64,000 nucleotides of DNA, from positions 2,949,662 to 3,013,661 of the forward strand of contig NC_031474.1 in the NCBI RefSeq assembly GCF_000006565.2, given 5' to 3'. Under the pieces are notes generated by a model, which was not told the DNA's origin, did not search any database, and saw nothing but the letters and a program-made list of their open reading frames with translations. The number at the start of each line of letters is the position of its first letter. Position 1 is the stretch's first letter. Positions 22,541 through 35,100 of this stretch are shown one piece after another. A program made the translations under genes and the position numbers. This stretch comes from Toxoplasma gondii ME49. Lineage: Eukaryota > Apicomplexa > Conoidasida > Eucoccidiorida > Sarcocystidae.

Positions 22541-25268
22541 ATGCCGAGCGCAGAGGGTAATGCGGCGACGCAGGGCGCCTCTTATGCGTCGATGAAAGTC
22601 CAGGAACTCAAGGACCTTCTCAGCCAAAGAGGTCTGCCCACGACTGGAAAAAAGGTAGCTCTTGACAATCTATCCGATCTCCTGCGACACTCCACTTCCT
22701 CCTTATGTGCATGCACGCATTGATAAGAGTGTCGACGTGATTTTCTTCGCTACATACATATCAGCATTCATTCCTAGTGAGAATATATATATATATATAT
22801 ATATATATGTTACTGTGTACGGATATAAGCATGGACTCGCGCTAATGCTGTGGCGAGGCCTTTTCTCGAACAGAAGAGAGACAAGGAAGATGCCACGGAT
22901 GAAGTCTTCACTTCAATTTTCGTGTGAGGAGCAGAGAGGGGAAGAAAGGCCTTAGTTCACGTCTGTGTGGACTCTCATCTCCATCTCTATAGAGGCCTGG
23001 CGTGTATCTCCACATTCCTCGTTGCCTCTCTCTCTTTGTATGCCATCATCCGTTTCTCTCGCATGCTGTCTCTCTCCCTCCCTCGTCTCTCCGTCTGTGT
23101 TCAGCTGAACCTGTGCTGTCCCCCACAGTTCTTACCTTTCTCCGTCTCCCTCGTCTCTTTTCTCTCTCGCTTGTTTTCTTCAGACGGACTTGGTCGAGCG
23201 CCTGCTCCAGGCAGATGTGGCGGCGGGGTCTGAGAAGGCCGCGCCTCTGGCCGTTGACGCTTCGCTTCTTTCCTCGGCGCCTCTTGAGGCTGCGCATGCA
23301 GACGCGCATGCAGGGGGGCTGGAACTCTCTGGGAGCTTCGAGGCGAAGGAGGCGGCCTTCTTGGAAGGTCTCTCGGAGTCGGGAGCCGCGGCTCTGTCTG
23401 CCGAAGGCTCGGCAGGCGCCAAGGCCGCTTGCGGGGTGCCTGCAGGGTCGACGGAAAAGCCAGCAGGCCAGGCTCCGGCAATTGAAAACATCAAAATCAG
23501 TAAGGCGAGGAGACAGAGAGAAGAGGAAAAATAGAGGCGGAGAGAAGGAAGACCGCGTTTGTTACTGGGAAGGCGACTTACGAACCACCAATGTAGACTG
23601 GTACAAAGAACATACCGTATCCTCCGTAGACAGCTGGGACAAGCGATCTAAATTCGTGATGTCCTCTTGTCCTCTTGTTGCGTGACGAACGGGGTATTTA
23701 GGAGTAGTTTACATGAGTTCACGTTAGTGTGCAGTTTTTTTGGGAGGTAAGTTGCATTCTGTCTCTAAACCATATAACGGCCGTAAGCCACGCTGAGGCA
23801 ACAGGCAAGGAGAGCTCTAGAAGAAGAGAGAAAGCAAGGGAGGAGATGAGGAAGAGAAGGGGAAGAGACGAGGAAGAGGGAGAAGTGGAGAACGCAGAGG
23901 CAGACAGAGAGAGATGAAGAAGGAATCGGGGATAAGAATGCAAGAGAAGTTAAGCTTTGGACTGAACGGAGAAGAGAAGAGGAAACAACGGCAGTGGATT
24001 TGCAAGAGATGGAGACACTTGTCTCGTTAGAGACGATGAGAGAGAACGTGGGGTCATTTGTACAGAGCCAATATCTTTATATTCTTAATGCCAGGTTGGT
24101 ACCTTACGAGAAAACAGGGAGAAGATTTTCAAAGAGATGAGTGAAGCAGGAGAAGAATGAAGCAAAATGAAAAATGGAGCAAGATGACTAGAGCACTAAG
24201 TGGAATGAGAAGGGAAGAAGATCAAAGAGGGAACAATAAAGAGGTAGGAAGATGGAAATGACGAAGCTCAAGGAGAGCCTACTTGGTCGTCACAACACAG
24301 CAGGAGAAAGAAACGCCCGTCGAGAGAGGAATCTCCAGAGACCTGCGTGGAAAGTTGCGCCTCCGCTTAAAGAGCCAACATCGGTTTTCATGTTCTTTGT
24401 TTCTGTCCGAAAAAGTGATATCTGAAGAAAACAGATGACGCGCTGTTCCGTTTCTGTTTGTGTTCCGGCTCTCGTTCTCAGCGCAGTCGATGACGGAGGA
24501 GGAACGTCGGGCTCTGCGGAAGGCCAAATTCGGTGAGGCTTGTTTTTCCTCTCTCGTGTGCAAAATCATCGCTTCTTCGCTCGCTCCTCCCAAGTGACCC
24601 TCCAGCTTCACGCCAACCTGTGAAGCATGCGCCTGCAAACGCATTGAAACTCTGTCTCAATCTCTCTGTCTACATATATATATATATATACATGTATTTG
24701 TTTATATGTTTTCATCTGCATGCATATGAGAATATGTAAGTGGGAGCAGATGTGTATACGCTGTCCTCTTCGTGGAAATGAATATAAGGGCGTAGTGCGT
24801 TTCTGTACAGAGGAGGAGACAGCAGCCTTTGGGAGCGTTCCCTGTGGGCTTGGTGAGACAGTTTGGTCCCCGTTTGCATGTGCGTAGTGGCAGATCTGCA
24901 CTAAGCGGCAAACGTTGCTTTCTGGATTTCTCTTTCGTTGCTCGAAGGTACGAAGACTGACGACGAAAAGAAACTCGACCGAGCGAGACGCTTCGGTCTG
25001 TCCGTCCCCGAACTGGAGGAAGAGAAAAAGCGACTCCGAGCTGAACGGTTCGGCAGTGCCTCCGGTGCAGCTAAGACCAGCAGCATCCAGAGTCTGGTGA
25101 GAAGTCCACAAGGCGCATGCAGACAGATTTCCTCAATTTCTCTGCAAACGCTTGGGGGCGGGGGTGTTGCCTGGGGTCGTCTGTGCTGCAAAGCAAAGCG
25201 CGGAAACTGAGAAAAGTGCACAGTTCGTTTCCGTTCATGCGACGGCCTTTGCCTCCCTCAAGACAGCC

Positions 25269-25311
<43 letters not shown>

Positions 25312-26181
25312 TGTAAATATTTGCATACATACATATATATCTAGATAAGTATTTATATATATATATATATATGAATACACGCGCATGTAGATAAATGCAT
25401 ATACTCGTAAATCTGTAGGATTTGGTTTGTATGGTTGTTCCCTTGGCTACAGGGGATCATGTTCTTTTCTCTTGGGGCGTGCATGCATGTGCAAGTTGTG
25501 TGCGTGCGTGGTTTACATAACATCTGCCTGCAGCCGGTGGACAAATTGGAAGAAGAGAGAAGAAGAAAACGGGCGGAAAGATTTGGCATTGTCAGTGAGG
25601 TAAGACCGATTGCGCTTGCGTCTCGGGTGATCGTACGCCAGTTCACGCAGCGGGGGTGTTGGGTTCGTCGGAGCTCTGGCGCCCAGTGTGCACAAGACGA
25701 GACTTGCATGCATGTGCGAGCGCGGGAACGCAGGACTCTTAGTGCCTCCTCGTTCTCGTTTAACGACATTTTGTTCTTCGTACATGTTCTGCTCATTCAG
25801 GCACTGAGTGAGACAGACACGTCGAGCTACATTTCCTGATGTATACAGCTATATGTATACATATATATTCATATATATATATATATATATATACCCAGCT
25901 GGGTACAAACATATTCGTGTACGCGCGTCTGCATAGGCAATGATATATATATATATAGATATATATATAGATATAGATATATAATCAGTACACAGGCGCT
26001 GTGTGGTTTTTCTCATTTTTATATCTTCGTCTCGCAGGAGGAGAAGAAGAGGAAACGTGCAGAGCGATTTGGAGTGACATCTGAGGAGGAGAAGTTGGCG
26101 AAGCGTCTCCAGAGGTTTTCGAGCCCAGCTAGCGGCACCGCATCGTCGCCAGCGCCTCCTGTAAAGGTTACCGGCGCCTGA
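22541..26181 (+). CDS. SARNP: SAP-domain mRNA-export factor, SARNP/CIP29/Tho1-like
   Basis: Six exons in agreeing phases: 22541-22654, 23184-23499, 24482-24532, 24948-25096, 25534-25599 and 26038-26181, giving about 279 residues. The start is caaaATGcc at 22541. The SAP helix-loop-helix spans residues about 18-49 (KVQELKDLLSQRGLPTTGKK, then TDLVERLLQAD), divided by intron 1. An Ala/Gly-rich linker ends in ENIKIT. Five basic RFG-type units follow: ALRKAKFG, DRARRFG, RLRAERFG, KRAERFG and KRAERFG. SARNP/Tho1 proteins use the SAP domain for nucleic-acid binding, and their FG-like repeats bind the DEAD-box helicase UAP56/DDX39B within TREX; a nuclear role in mRNP packaging and export is therefore inferred. 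The repeats largely follow the exon boundaries, suggesting growth by exon duplication. Introns carry TA microsatellites, for example 22782-22808 and 25268-25312. Confidence 0.93.
22782..22808. repeat. (TA)n microsatellite in SARNP intron 1
   Basis: AT dinucleotide run between exons 1 and 2. Confidence 0.9.
25268..25375. repeat. TA-rich microsatellite cluster in SARNP intron 4
   Basis: Several TA runs broken by ACATA and TAAATATTTGCATACA steps, between exons 4 and 5. Confidence 0.85.
25850..25984. repeat. TA/GATA-rich microsatellite in SARNP intron 5
   Basis: TA runs with interspersed TATAGATA steps, just upstream of the last exon. Confidence 0.8.
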
Positions 26182-28939
26182 GAGGGCGTGGGCGCGAGGC
26201 GGCGTAGCTGCTGTGCAGAGAGGAGGAGCAAGCGTGGAGGACTGGTGAAGAGGAGCATGTGCGGCTCTTGTTTCTTCTCTCTCCCGAGCAAGAGCGGGTG
26301 GATTCTTGCGCCGCAGCGACTACATGCATGCGTTTCTTCCCATACAAGCAGCAAGCGAGAGAAGAGATTCTAGACGCGATGTGAAGCAGCTGGTTCTTCC
26401 TGTGGAGTGCAGTGACCGCAGAAATGTCGTTTACTGGGCGGCAAGTGCAGATCGCGAAGCTAGCCACGCATGCAGAGGGCGCGGTTAAACGCAGACAGCG
26501 ACGACCTTTCCGTTTCCGGAAGCGACGGTGACGAGCTGTCGCATGCAGTGGCACTTGAACAGCCCAGATCCTTTTTTCTGAAGTGTCTCCTGGGTGAATC
26601 TGCGAACTCAGGGGTGCAGCCGGCAGAGGGCGTCGCAGCGGCGAAAGACAGAAGCAGAGAAAAAGACAAAGAACAGGCAAGGGCATGTTCCACGGAAGCG
26701 ACGAGCCCGGTGGGGAAAGGAGACTGCCACAAGGAAAGAGATGAAAAGCCTAATCGTAGAAAAGATACACTCTCGTGTGAGAGTGCTCTGCTTACCAAGA
26801 GAACAGGTTTCGAATGATGAGAAAGAAAGGGGAGGAGTGCAATGAAGTAGACGGAGAGAGACCCGAGGCCGTCCAGCGCCACTGCTTGCAAGAAACGCCT
26901 TTTTGAGGTCGCGGAAGTTCCCCTCGCAAGCAACAGGAGACTCTCCGCCGTGTGGGCGCTTGTTCTGGGGGAAGAACTTTGAAAGGGTGCTTTGCTTGCC
27001 CAGTCACATTCGTATATTCTGTACAAGCAAAAATACATGTTTTTCTGTATCTGTATGTTCCATACGTAAAAGTCTCTCATCTTGTATGTATATGCACACA
27101 TTCACGGTGGCATTTGCTGGCGCGAAGAGGCTGTCCCTAAGAGCTAGAGGGATGTGGAGAGCGCCACTCACCTGGGGAGGTGAAGAGATGCGTCTCTGTC
27201 GTCGCCTTATATTCGGGGATGTTCTGGAATGCAGTTTTGCGTCTGTGGCCGCGGACAAGTATCTCCTTGAGCACCGCGCATTTCTCTCGCTCCCGCTTCC
27301 GAATCTCGATTTCTTCTCCGTTCGAGGGAGAATGATGTTTTCTTTTTTTCGGCTGCTTCGTGCATTTGCGTGCTCTCTCGGGCCTTGGTGTTTCCTCCCT
27401 TGCCCTTTCTTGTCGCCCCCGTTAGACCATATATCCTCGGTTTGCGCCCCCCTCTTCTGCCCGCGCCGGTGCTTCTTTCCGTGTGGTTTTTCCATTTCCT
27501 CAGGGAACTGGAAGACGAGACAGAAGACAAGGGAGAAGACGAGGGAGAGGACAAGAGAGCAGACGACATCTGTTCCTCTCCCTTTCTTCTCCCGTCCTTT
27601 TTGGGTGTGTCCTCGTTCTCTGTCTTGTGTGTTTCTCGAGTATTCGTTCTTTTTTTTTAAAAAGCTGCTTCCGGTCGTTTTTTAACGCCCAGCGCGTGTC
27701 TGCGTTTCGAGATTCTCTTTGTCGCTTCTTCTTTGTCTCCGCGACTCTTCGCGGACCGAGCGAAATACCCGCATGCATGCAGACGGAACGGTGTGCGGGT
27801 TTGTGTCACAGCCTGAAGACTCTGAGGGAATCTCCACTCCCTTGGCTGTGTGCTTTCTTCTCTCGGCAATTCAGTCTCGAGAGAAAAAGGCGAATCGCCT
27901 CAGCACCCTTTCCTGTGTGCGGCGTCCATTCGGCGTAAAGCCGAGCATGCGCATGCACCCATGCGCATATATATATATATATATATATACATGTATATAT
28001 ACATATATATGTATGTATACATTCGTGTGTGTGAGTGTGTACATGTATTGGGGTATGTGTATGAGGTGGAGAAGGGGACAGATTGAGAGATGGACAGGGG
28101 ACGCGGGGAAGGGAGGCTTGTTGTCTGAAGAGAAGAACAGTTGTTTTTTTCTGCATCTTTGGGTGGCGTAAGGAAATGGGCGAACGCGAATGAGCTCGCC
28201 TTCGCTCGTCGAGGTAAGGAGAAGTGCATGCGTAGACGCGTACCTTGCCTGCAGGCGTGGAGAGTCCTCTCGAGTGTAGCGACTCAAAGATCCACTTTGG
28301 CCATTCCAGTTTTTGACAGTCGTTTCTGTCGCTCTTGTGTTCGCGTTTTCCTTGTTCTAGATATCAAGCCTTGTGCTGTTTCTCTGTATAGCAAATGTTC
28401 TGCGGGAAGGCGCTTCGGTACATTGTCGAAATCCCGGACCTTTGACGTAGTGCCATCCGTGCAGCCGGCACATGCACATGCATCTCATGCATCTCATGCA
28501 TACATCTACATATATATATATATATACATATATATACATACATGCATATGTGTGTGTACGGATTTTGGGAGTATGTACATGGTTTTCGTGTTCTTTCAGA
28601 TCTCTATACGTCTAGATGTGGGTATACATGTGCATACAGATATAAGTTTGTGTACTCTATATGCATTTGTACATTTATACGGAAATAGATGTGAGGATTT
28701 CGATGTGGGTACCCGAACGTGGAGAGTCGCTTTGGACAAGGGAGGCTCGTAGACTGCTGGATTCGAGAGACGAAGCAATGCATGCATGTAGACTTCATTT
28801 GCGGGGCTGCATACGCCGGGGCGAGAAGAAAGCAGAGTCGTCAACGCTGGGGAAAGACACCTTGCGTCAAAAAAACGTAAAAGGAGAAGCGAGTTCCCTC
28901 ACGCCGAAAAGACAGAAAGAGACAGAGGACAAAATAGTT

Positions 28940-29110
28940 GAATGAGAGGACGAGAGAGGAGAGAAAAGAGGGGGTTGAGGAGAGAGAGAGGAGATCGGAA
29001 GAGAGAGAACAGAGTTCGAAGAGAAGAGAAGACAGAGGTTGAAGCGAACAAGAGAAGACAGAGGTCGAAGCGAAGAAGAGAGGGAGAAGGGGAAGAGGAG
29101 AGGAAGGACG
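28940..29110. repeat. GA-rich low-complexity block
   Basis: Imperfect gagaggag/gaagagaaga repeats; two near copies of agagaagacagaggt-gaagcgaa occur in tandem around 29022-29075. Confidence 0.7.
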
Positions 29111-29928
29111 CGTGCAGGATTCTGGATCTCGAGCGTGGAGAACGTTTTAACAGTCCGGAAGAACGCGAGATCAGGCACAGAAGGGCCGAGACAAAATGAG
29201 GAAATGCATCACAGTGTATGTTTTTGGCTGAAGTGAAGGTGGAAAGAAGGGAAGGAGATAAAAAGGAAAGGGTATTCCAAGCGTAAGGGGAGAGAAAAAA
29301 TTTATGCTGAAATGGAGACCTGGGTGGAGGCAGAAACGAGGCAAAGCAAGTGAAATGCTGAAATGGAGACTGTGTGCGTTTCTTTCCAATCTGGACACAG
29401 TAAACTCTTTTCCTCTTCCACTTGGCAAAGTCGTCCTTCGTCTCCTTCAACATCTGTAGAAGCAAAAGACGTCTCTCTGCCAACGCACCCCGCTGTCTTC
29501 TTGTTCACCTCTTGCCGCGCCTCTCTCTTCGTGTTCTCTTTTTCCTCGTGCTTCTCCTTCCGCTTCGTTTCTTTTCTCTCTTCTCTCTTCTTTCCGCCAG
29601 TTCCGTCCTCAGTCTCTGCTTTAATCGTTAGTGTGTGCCACCCTCGTTTCCTTTCTTTCAAGTCTCAGAATGAAAAGCAAACGATGGCGACTTCGGAATT
29701 ATTGAAATCCGAGTGCGCGGAACAACGCCTTCCGAGTCCCTCAGTGACCACGCTCACACACACTTCGAAAACCTGCCTGGCTGCGCATGTGTTTGGCATG
29801 GTTCTGTGGTAAACTGTTGAAAAGAATTCAAACCACAGCGCACTCAGCCGACAAATACACGTTGGCGCTTATTCACAAACTCACTTCTCATTTACAGACG
29901 ACAATAATCAAATTTATTCACATTTGTA

Positions 29929-29929
29929 C

Positions 29930-29987
<58 letters not shown>

Positions 29988-29988
29988 T
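29929..29988. repeat. (TA)n microsatellite cluster
   Basis: Two long TA runs separated by single ACATA steps. Confidence 0.9.
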
Positions 29989-30259
29989 TCGAGATCTTTT
30001 TCGGGGAGAAGGCAAACCCTGGGGATGTGTTCCCTGTCGTAACATCGTTGTGCACAGTCGTACGGGATGCATGCAGAATAATTCCGGTCCTTGCTGTCCG
30101 TGCATGCTAACTAAAGCCCCTCGTTTCTGTGCATGCATGGTAAAAAATGCATTCCTCTTCTGGAGCACGTAGGCAGGAACACGGAAGGCAGTGTGCTGTG
30201 GAGAGTACCCTTTTTCTGCTCTCGCTGTGGCGCTTTGGGGACCCCAAAGAGAGACTGTG

Positions 30260-30544
30260 ATGGATTTCGAAGTGAGCGAATGGTCTGACCTTTTATCCGG
30301 AGAAATGAGTCGCAAAGAACCAGTGCAGAAACAGTCTCGCGCGCGTCCAAGCACAGCGCCAGAGTCGAAACAATCAGCTCAGCAACCACCCCTAAAGGCG
30401 CAGCTCCCTCGTCACTCTCCCGATTTCCTCGCTCTGATGCGACAAATTGCCCTTTGGTGTTGCGCTTTTCTGTCTATCATCAGCGTGTCTCCTGTGCAAT
30501 TTGTGCTCACTAAATTGTCAGTGCACCTACATCAATACATATAC

Positions 30545-30575
<31 letters not shown>

Positions 30576-30579
30576 CGTA

Positions 30580-30611
<32 letters not shown>

Positions 30612-30928
30612 GGAATATGCATCTGGCTATCTATATAGATAGATATCCCTCTTTGTTTACGTGTGCCAGTGCATCTCAAGGTGCTCATGTTTGTCTATAG
30701 AAGTCTACACATAGGTCTCATTCATATATATATATATATATATATATATGTAGCTGTATGCAGATGCCAGTACCTAGATCTCTTATTGTGTCTCCCTAAT
30801 GTAGAGTCGCTAACGCTGCGCGTCTGTGTGATTGTATCTGCATGCAGACTTCTGGAGACTTGCTGGTGCCTTTTTCACCTGGCGGCAACTGGCTGAACCC
30901 TGAGGGCCAGTACACTAGAACGCGTTGA
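30260..30928 (+). CDS. Tentative two-exon small protein with hydrophobic segment
   Basis: An open stretch from the ATG at 30260 (MDFEVSEWSDLLSG) runs through a Pro/Gln-rich middle to HSPDFLALMRQIALWCCAFL, which looks like a membrane helix. Exon 1 could end at 30484 before gtgtct (a weak donor, phase 0). After an intron holding long TA runs, the acceptor ctgcatgcag at 30847 opens a phase-0 exon, 30848-30928, encoding TSGDLLVPFSPGGNWLNPEG and five more residues before a TGA. The result would be about 101 residues. The C-terminal exon reads like real protein, but I recognise no family and the donor is unconvincing; the stretch could also be 5' flank of DPH6. Confidence 0.3.
30547..30611. repeat. 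(TA)n microsatellite
   Basis: Two long TA runs separated by TACGTATAT; another run lies at about 30724-30750. Confidence 0.9.
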
Positions 30929-32167
30929 CTGCGCGCAGTTTGGGGAGGACGGCGAATCCTGTGTCGTTGGGAAACTGCTTTGCAGTTTTCTCTTTCTCTT
31001 TGGAAGCATCTGTGAGGAAGCAGTGAAGTCGCAAGTGAGTAGACACGGTCCTTCCTGTGAGCTTGCCCCGCGTCTGCATGCAGCGCCTCGCCTGCCACTG
31101 CGCATGCAGCCGGACATTTCCTGTGCATGCACGCCTGCTGTAAATTACTTTGTTCCGCGTTTTTTCCGGACTGCATGATTTTTGACGGGAAAGAAGCCTG
31201 TGAGCTCGTTTGAAATGCGCGAGAAAACTCGGGTCTCCCCGCGAAAGTTCGAAGAAGCGGCGGCAAAACGCCTCGCGGCCGAGCTGTATGGACACCGCCT
31301 TCGCTGTCGCAGTCGAAGAAGAAAAGACAACTTTTCCGCCTGCATCTTTTCTGCTCTTTCTCCTTTGTGAGCTGACTTCTTCGACTTCGGTCTGCGAGAA
31401 GGCAATCGTGTCGCCTGCAGGAGGGGGATCAGCCTTTCTTAAGTGACAGACAGGTAGAGACAGAGAGAGGAGAGACAGAGACAGGCAGAGAGAGGACGAA
31501 AAGAAACTGGCCAAGAGCCTCTGAGTCGATACGAGGAAGTTCTTCCCAGCCTGCCTCTGTCTGTAGAAGATCAGTTGCCAGAAGAGAATGTTTTTTTTCT
31601 CGAGGCGAGAGGAATGACGTTGCGTTGCATGGTTTCTGTGGCCTACAGAAAGACCTGAGCAATCGCATTTTTTTCTCTTGGGTTTCTCGCCTCACCTTCG
31701 GCTTCTCTTTAAATTTTCCGACCCTCCATTTCCTCTCGAGCGTTCCGTCCTGCTTTTTTCCCTCATTCACATCCTCTTCTCCAAGCGTATATTGTCCCCT
31801 CTTTTCCTTCTTCCCCTGCCCGTTGACGTCTACTCGTGGTTCCGTCGTCTTCACTTTCTTTTCGGTTCCTTCTCTTTGTAATCTCCTCTTTCCCTTCTTC
31901 CGTTCACCTTCTTGTATCTGTTATCTTCTTCCTCTCCTTCTTTTCGCTCTTCGTTCTCCTTCATCTTTCCTGCCTTCTTACTCACGGAGCAGTCCGTGGA
32001 TGCGTTCCAGAACTTCCTTTTCGTTCTTTCTTTCGCATTCTTCATATTTTGTGTCTGCGACCCTCTCCCTGTTGCAGCCTTACATGAGTTCTCCAGCGGC
32101 CATTTAGCTCTCGCGCTTCCCCTTGGAAGCACCGCATTCTTGACTGTTTTCGCAAAACGCTGCAGAT
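30929..32167. other. Spacer / DPH6 promoter and 5' region
   Basis: Contains several GCATGC cores (near 31076-31130) and a strongly pyrimidine-rich stretch (about 31680-32080) typical of apicomplexan 5' UTRs. Minus-strand frames (30915-31514) have no recognisable domain. The DPH6 ATG is preceded by gctgcagat, so an upstream exon ending in an intron is possible. Confidence 0.45.
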
Positions 32168-35100
32168 ATGGGTCCACATCCACCGTCGGCTCCATTCGCC
32201 TCTCCCTCTCCCTCTTCTTCTTCCTCTACTACCTCTTCCTCTTCTTCTCCCTCTTCTTCCTCTGTCGCTTATTCTCCGTTCTCCCTTTGTGCTTCTGCAT
32301 GCGTATCTGCGGCTGAGGTGACTTCTGGGGCGTCAGTCTCTGTGGCGAGTCGCCGAGACTTCGCGGCTCTAATCAGCGGGGGGAAAGACAGCATCTACTC
32401 GATTCGCTACGCCGTCGCTCTAGGCCACAGGCTGCGCTGCGTTGCGTATCTGCGGCCTCCTGCCTCCGTCGTTGAGGCGGACAGCTTCATGTACCAGTCT
32501 GTCGGCGCCGAGCTCGTCGCAGATATTGCTCGCTGCATGCAGGTCCCCCTCGTCGTTCGGACGATACTCGGGAAGCCGGTCGCGACCGACAGTGTCGGCT
32601 ACGCAGCTACCAAGGGCGACGAGGTCGAGGACCTCTTCGAGCTTCTCAGAGATGTACAGGTGAGCGTAGAAAGCAAGAGGAACCGCGCGCAGGGAAGACC
32701 GCGTCGAACCGGAGACTTGCCTGCAGGCAAGCGGAGCGAGAAGGTGCCGATAGGTTTGAATCGCGGGGATTCACTCGAGGTCCGCGGAGGGGGGAGGGTG
32801 GAGTTCTCGACGCATGTTAGCGGAGCTGCGGGGACACAAGGATTTCTGTCTGTTGGCCGCTGTGGGCGGGAGTCTCCTTGTTCAGGTTTGTTTTCTTTAC
32901 TATCTCTGAGACTCCCTCATTATTTCTTCGCTTTCTGAACTTCACTTGCCGTGTCTCTTTCTCCGACGCGTTGCCTCAGTTTCGACGTCTGTGTGTCTCC
33001 CTTAATGATGCCTGTCTCCTTCCGCTTTGCCCTCTCTCCGCTTTCCTCCCATCCTTCGTTAGGCACTTCTCTCTCTAACTGCATTCCTTTTCTCTTTTTC
33101 TCTCTGTCTTTACATCTCCCTCCTCGTATCATATATATATTTATATATATATATGTATGTATGTATATGTATTTGTATATGTATTTGTATATGTATTTGT
33201 ATATGTATTTGTATCTGTATATGTGCGTTATACATATTTACATGTGTATGTTAATACGCATGTTTGTGTGTATGGAGAAGGGAGTGTTGTGTCATTTGCC
33301 TGGCAGGTTTGTTTTGCGTTTTTTCTTCGAGTCGCCACCCTTCGCATGCAGTCGCGTTCTTGTTTTCCTCCTGTCTCTTCTCTGGGGTGCAGACTCGCTT
33401 CCCCTCCGTCGCAGCCGTCAGCGCGGGCGCTATTCTTTCCGACTACCAGAGACAGCGCGTCGAGAATGTGTAGGGAAAGCGGCCTTTTTATGTTCTCGAA
33501 TGGCGAACAAGAAGGCGTTCGAACGCCTTCGCGTCCACCTCTCGACAGAGGGCGACGCAGTGTGGAACAGAGTCGTGAGGGACGGTGTCTGCTCGCTTCT
33601 CAGACCAGACTGAAAGGGATAGACGAGAGAACCATGGCCAAGCTGAGCAAACGACAGGATCCTGAAGACACCGAAGCAGATACCAAGGGCGGTGGGCGGG
33701 GCGGACAAAGCGACAGGGAGAGAAGGCAGACACACAGGAGCAACTCAAAAGTGCAAAAGTATCAAAGCACCTTCGCCCAGCTTCGGGGCCATGTTTCAGC
33801 GTTTACAGTCTATGGTATTAAGGTTTCTGGCTTCAGGCTTTTTTTACGGAGTTTCGCGTTTACGGTGCTCCGGTCAAAGGGTATGGCTTCGGCGTTCGTG
33901 TTGAGAGATGAAACTGGAGTTAGAGGGTCTAGAGTCTCCGGTTCACGAACTGGATCCACGCATTCAAGACCAAGGCTTGAGATTACAGTTTCTCGCTTAA
34001 CGACTGGAGTGTCGAACGTGGAGACTAGAAACGCGCAGGGGTCTCGGCTTGAGGACGGAAGCGACCGGGAAAGGGGGGGGGGGAGGGGGCTGAGTGGGGT
34101 GAATGGGGAATAGCGGAGGCCGAGGAGGGTGAAGAACGTCTCTGAGAGGGAAGAAGAGTGCCTCAACTGTTTTCTCTCCATCCAGTGTGTTTCTTGAAGG
34201 AAATATCTGCGTCTGCGGTTGAACTCCGGAGCTACCATCTCTCAGCGGAAGTCATCACTCTTCCCCTCTTTTCCCTGCTGTGTCGCGGTCCAGGGCACAA
34301 CCGCTATGCTATTCTCTTCCTTTTGCAAGTGCATACGACTTTATTTTCCTTCATCGCTTCTGTTTGTCTCGGCGACGAAACCGCCTCCTCCAGATGCTTC
34401 TTGTCTTCCCCTTTTTTTCCTCAGCTGCATCATGGAACTGCGTTTCCTTTGCCTTTTTCCTCAGCTGCATGCGCCTGCACTTGCAGCCGTTGTTTTTCCT
34501 TTGGCACCGGGCGCAAGGTCCCCTGCTCAGGGAGATGGCGGCTTGGGGTCTCGACGCCGTCCTCGTGAAGACCGCGTCGTGGGGTCTCAAGGCTGAACAC
34601 CTGGGCGCGACGATCGGAGCTTTGGAGAAGAAGCTCGAGGAAATGGAGCAGCACTGCGGCGTTCAACCGTGTGGAGAAGGTAGGCGAGAAAAGAGGCAAA
34701 CAGAGGATCGCCTTGAACTCCGCGGGACGCGAACTCTCGCAGAACGCACGTCTGTCTTTTTCTTGTGCATGCAAGAGCCCTCGGGACCTGGAGAGGCACC
34801 CTTCTCGGACGGTCTGTGTGACGCTCGAGACTCAGCCGTCCTGGAAGAATAGGGAGAGCCTGAAAGACAAGCACAGTGCCTGCGTTAGCTCGCAGCCCTC
34901 TCTTCGCGCCGCATGCAGTGGGGGACACAGACGAACAGCTCCTCAGCGAGAAAGCAGAGAGAAGAAGACGTAGGGACGTTTCGAGTCGCGAACGGTGGTG
35001 AGCACCATCGCCCCCACCCCTTCGCTTCGTCGATATTGCTCTACCGTCATCTGTCTTCATTCTTCTTCTCTCTTCATCCATCGTCTTTCTGCTTTTTGGT

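Larger units (their letters stand above)
26182..30259. other. Long spacer with microsatellites and purine-rich tract
   Basis: About 4 kb after the SARNP stop. It has TA runs at about 27967-27990 and 28508-28535, a GAGA purine-rich block at about 28940-29110, and a TA cluster at 29929-29988. Frames up to 260 codons (plus, 26903-27685) are pyrimidine-biased and show no domains. No gene is supported, but an unrecognised 5' exon of the gene at 30260 or of DPH6 is possible. Confidence 0.45.

Noticed and set aside
21368..22723. 451-codon plus frame running into the SARNP start
   Set aside because: Pyrimidine-rich 5' region gives an artificial long frame. The SAP domain begins at the ATG at 22541 and the upstream translation has no conserved content.
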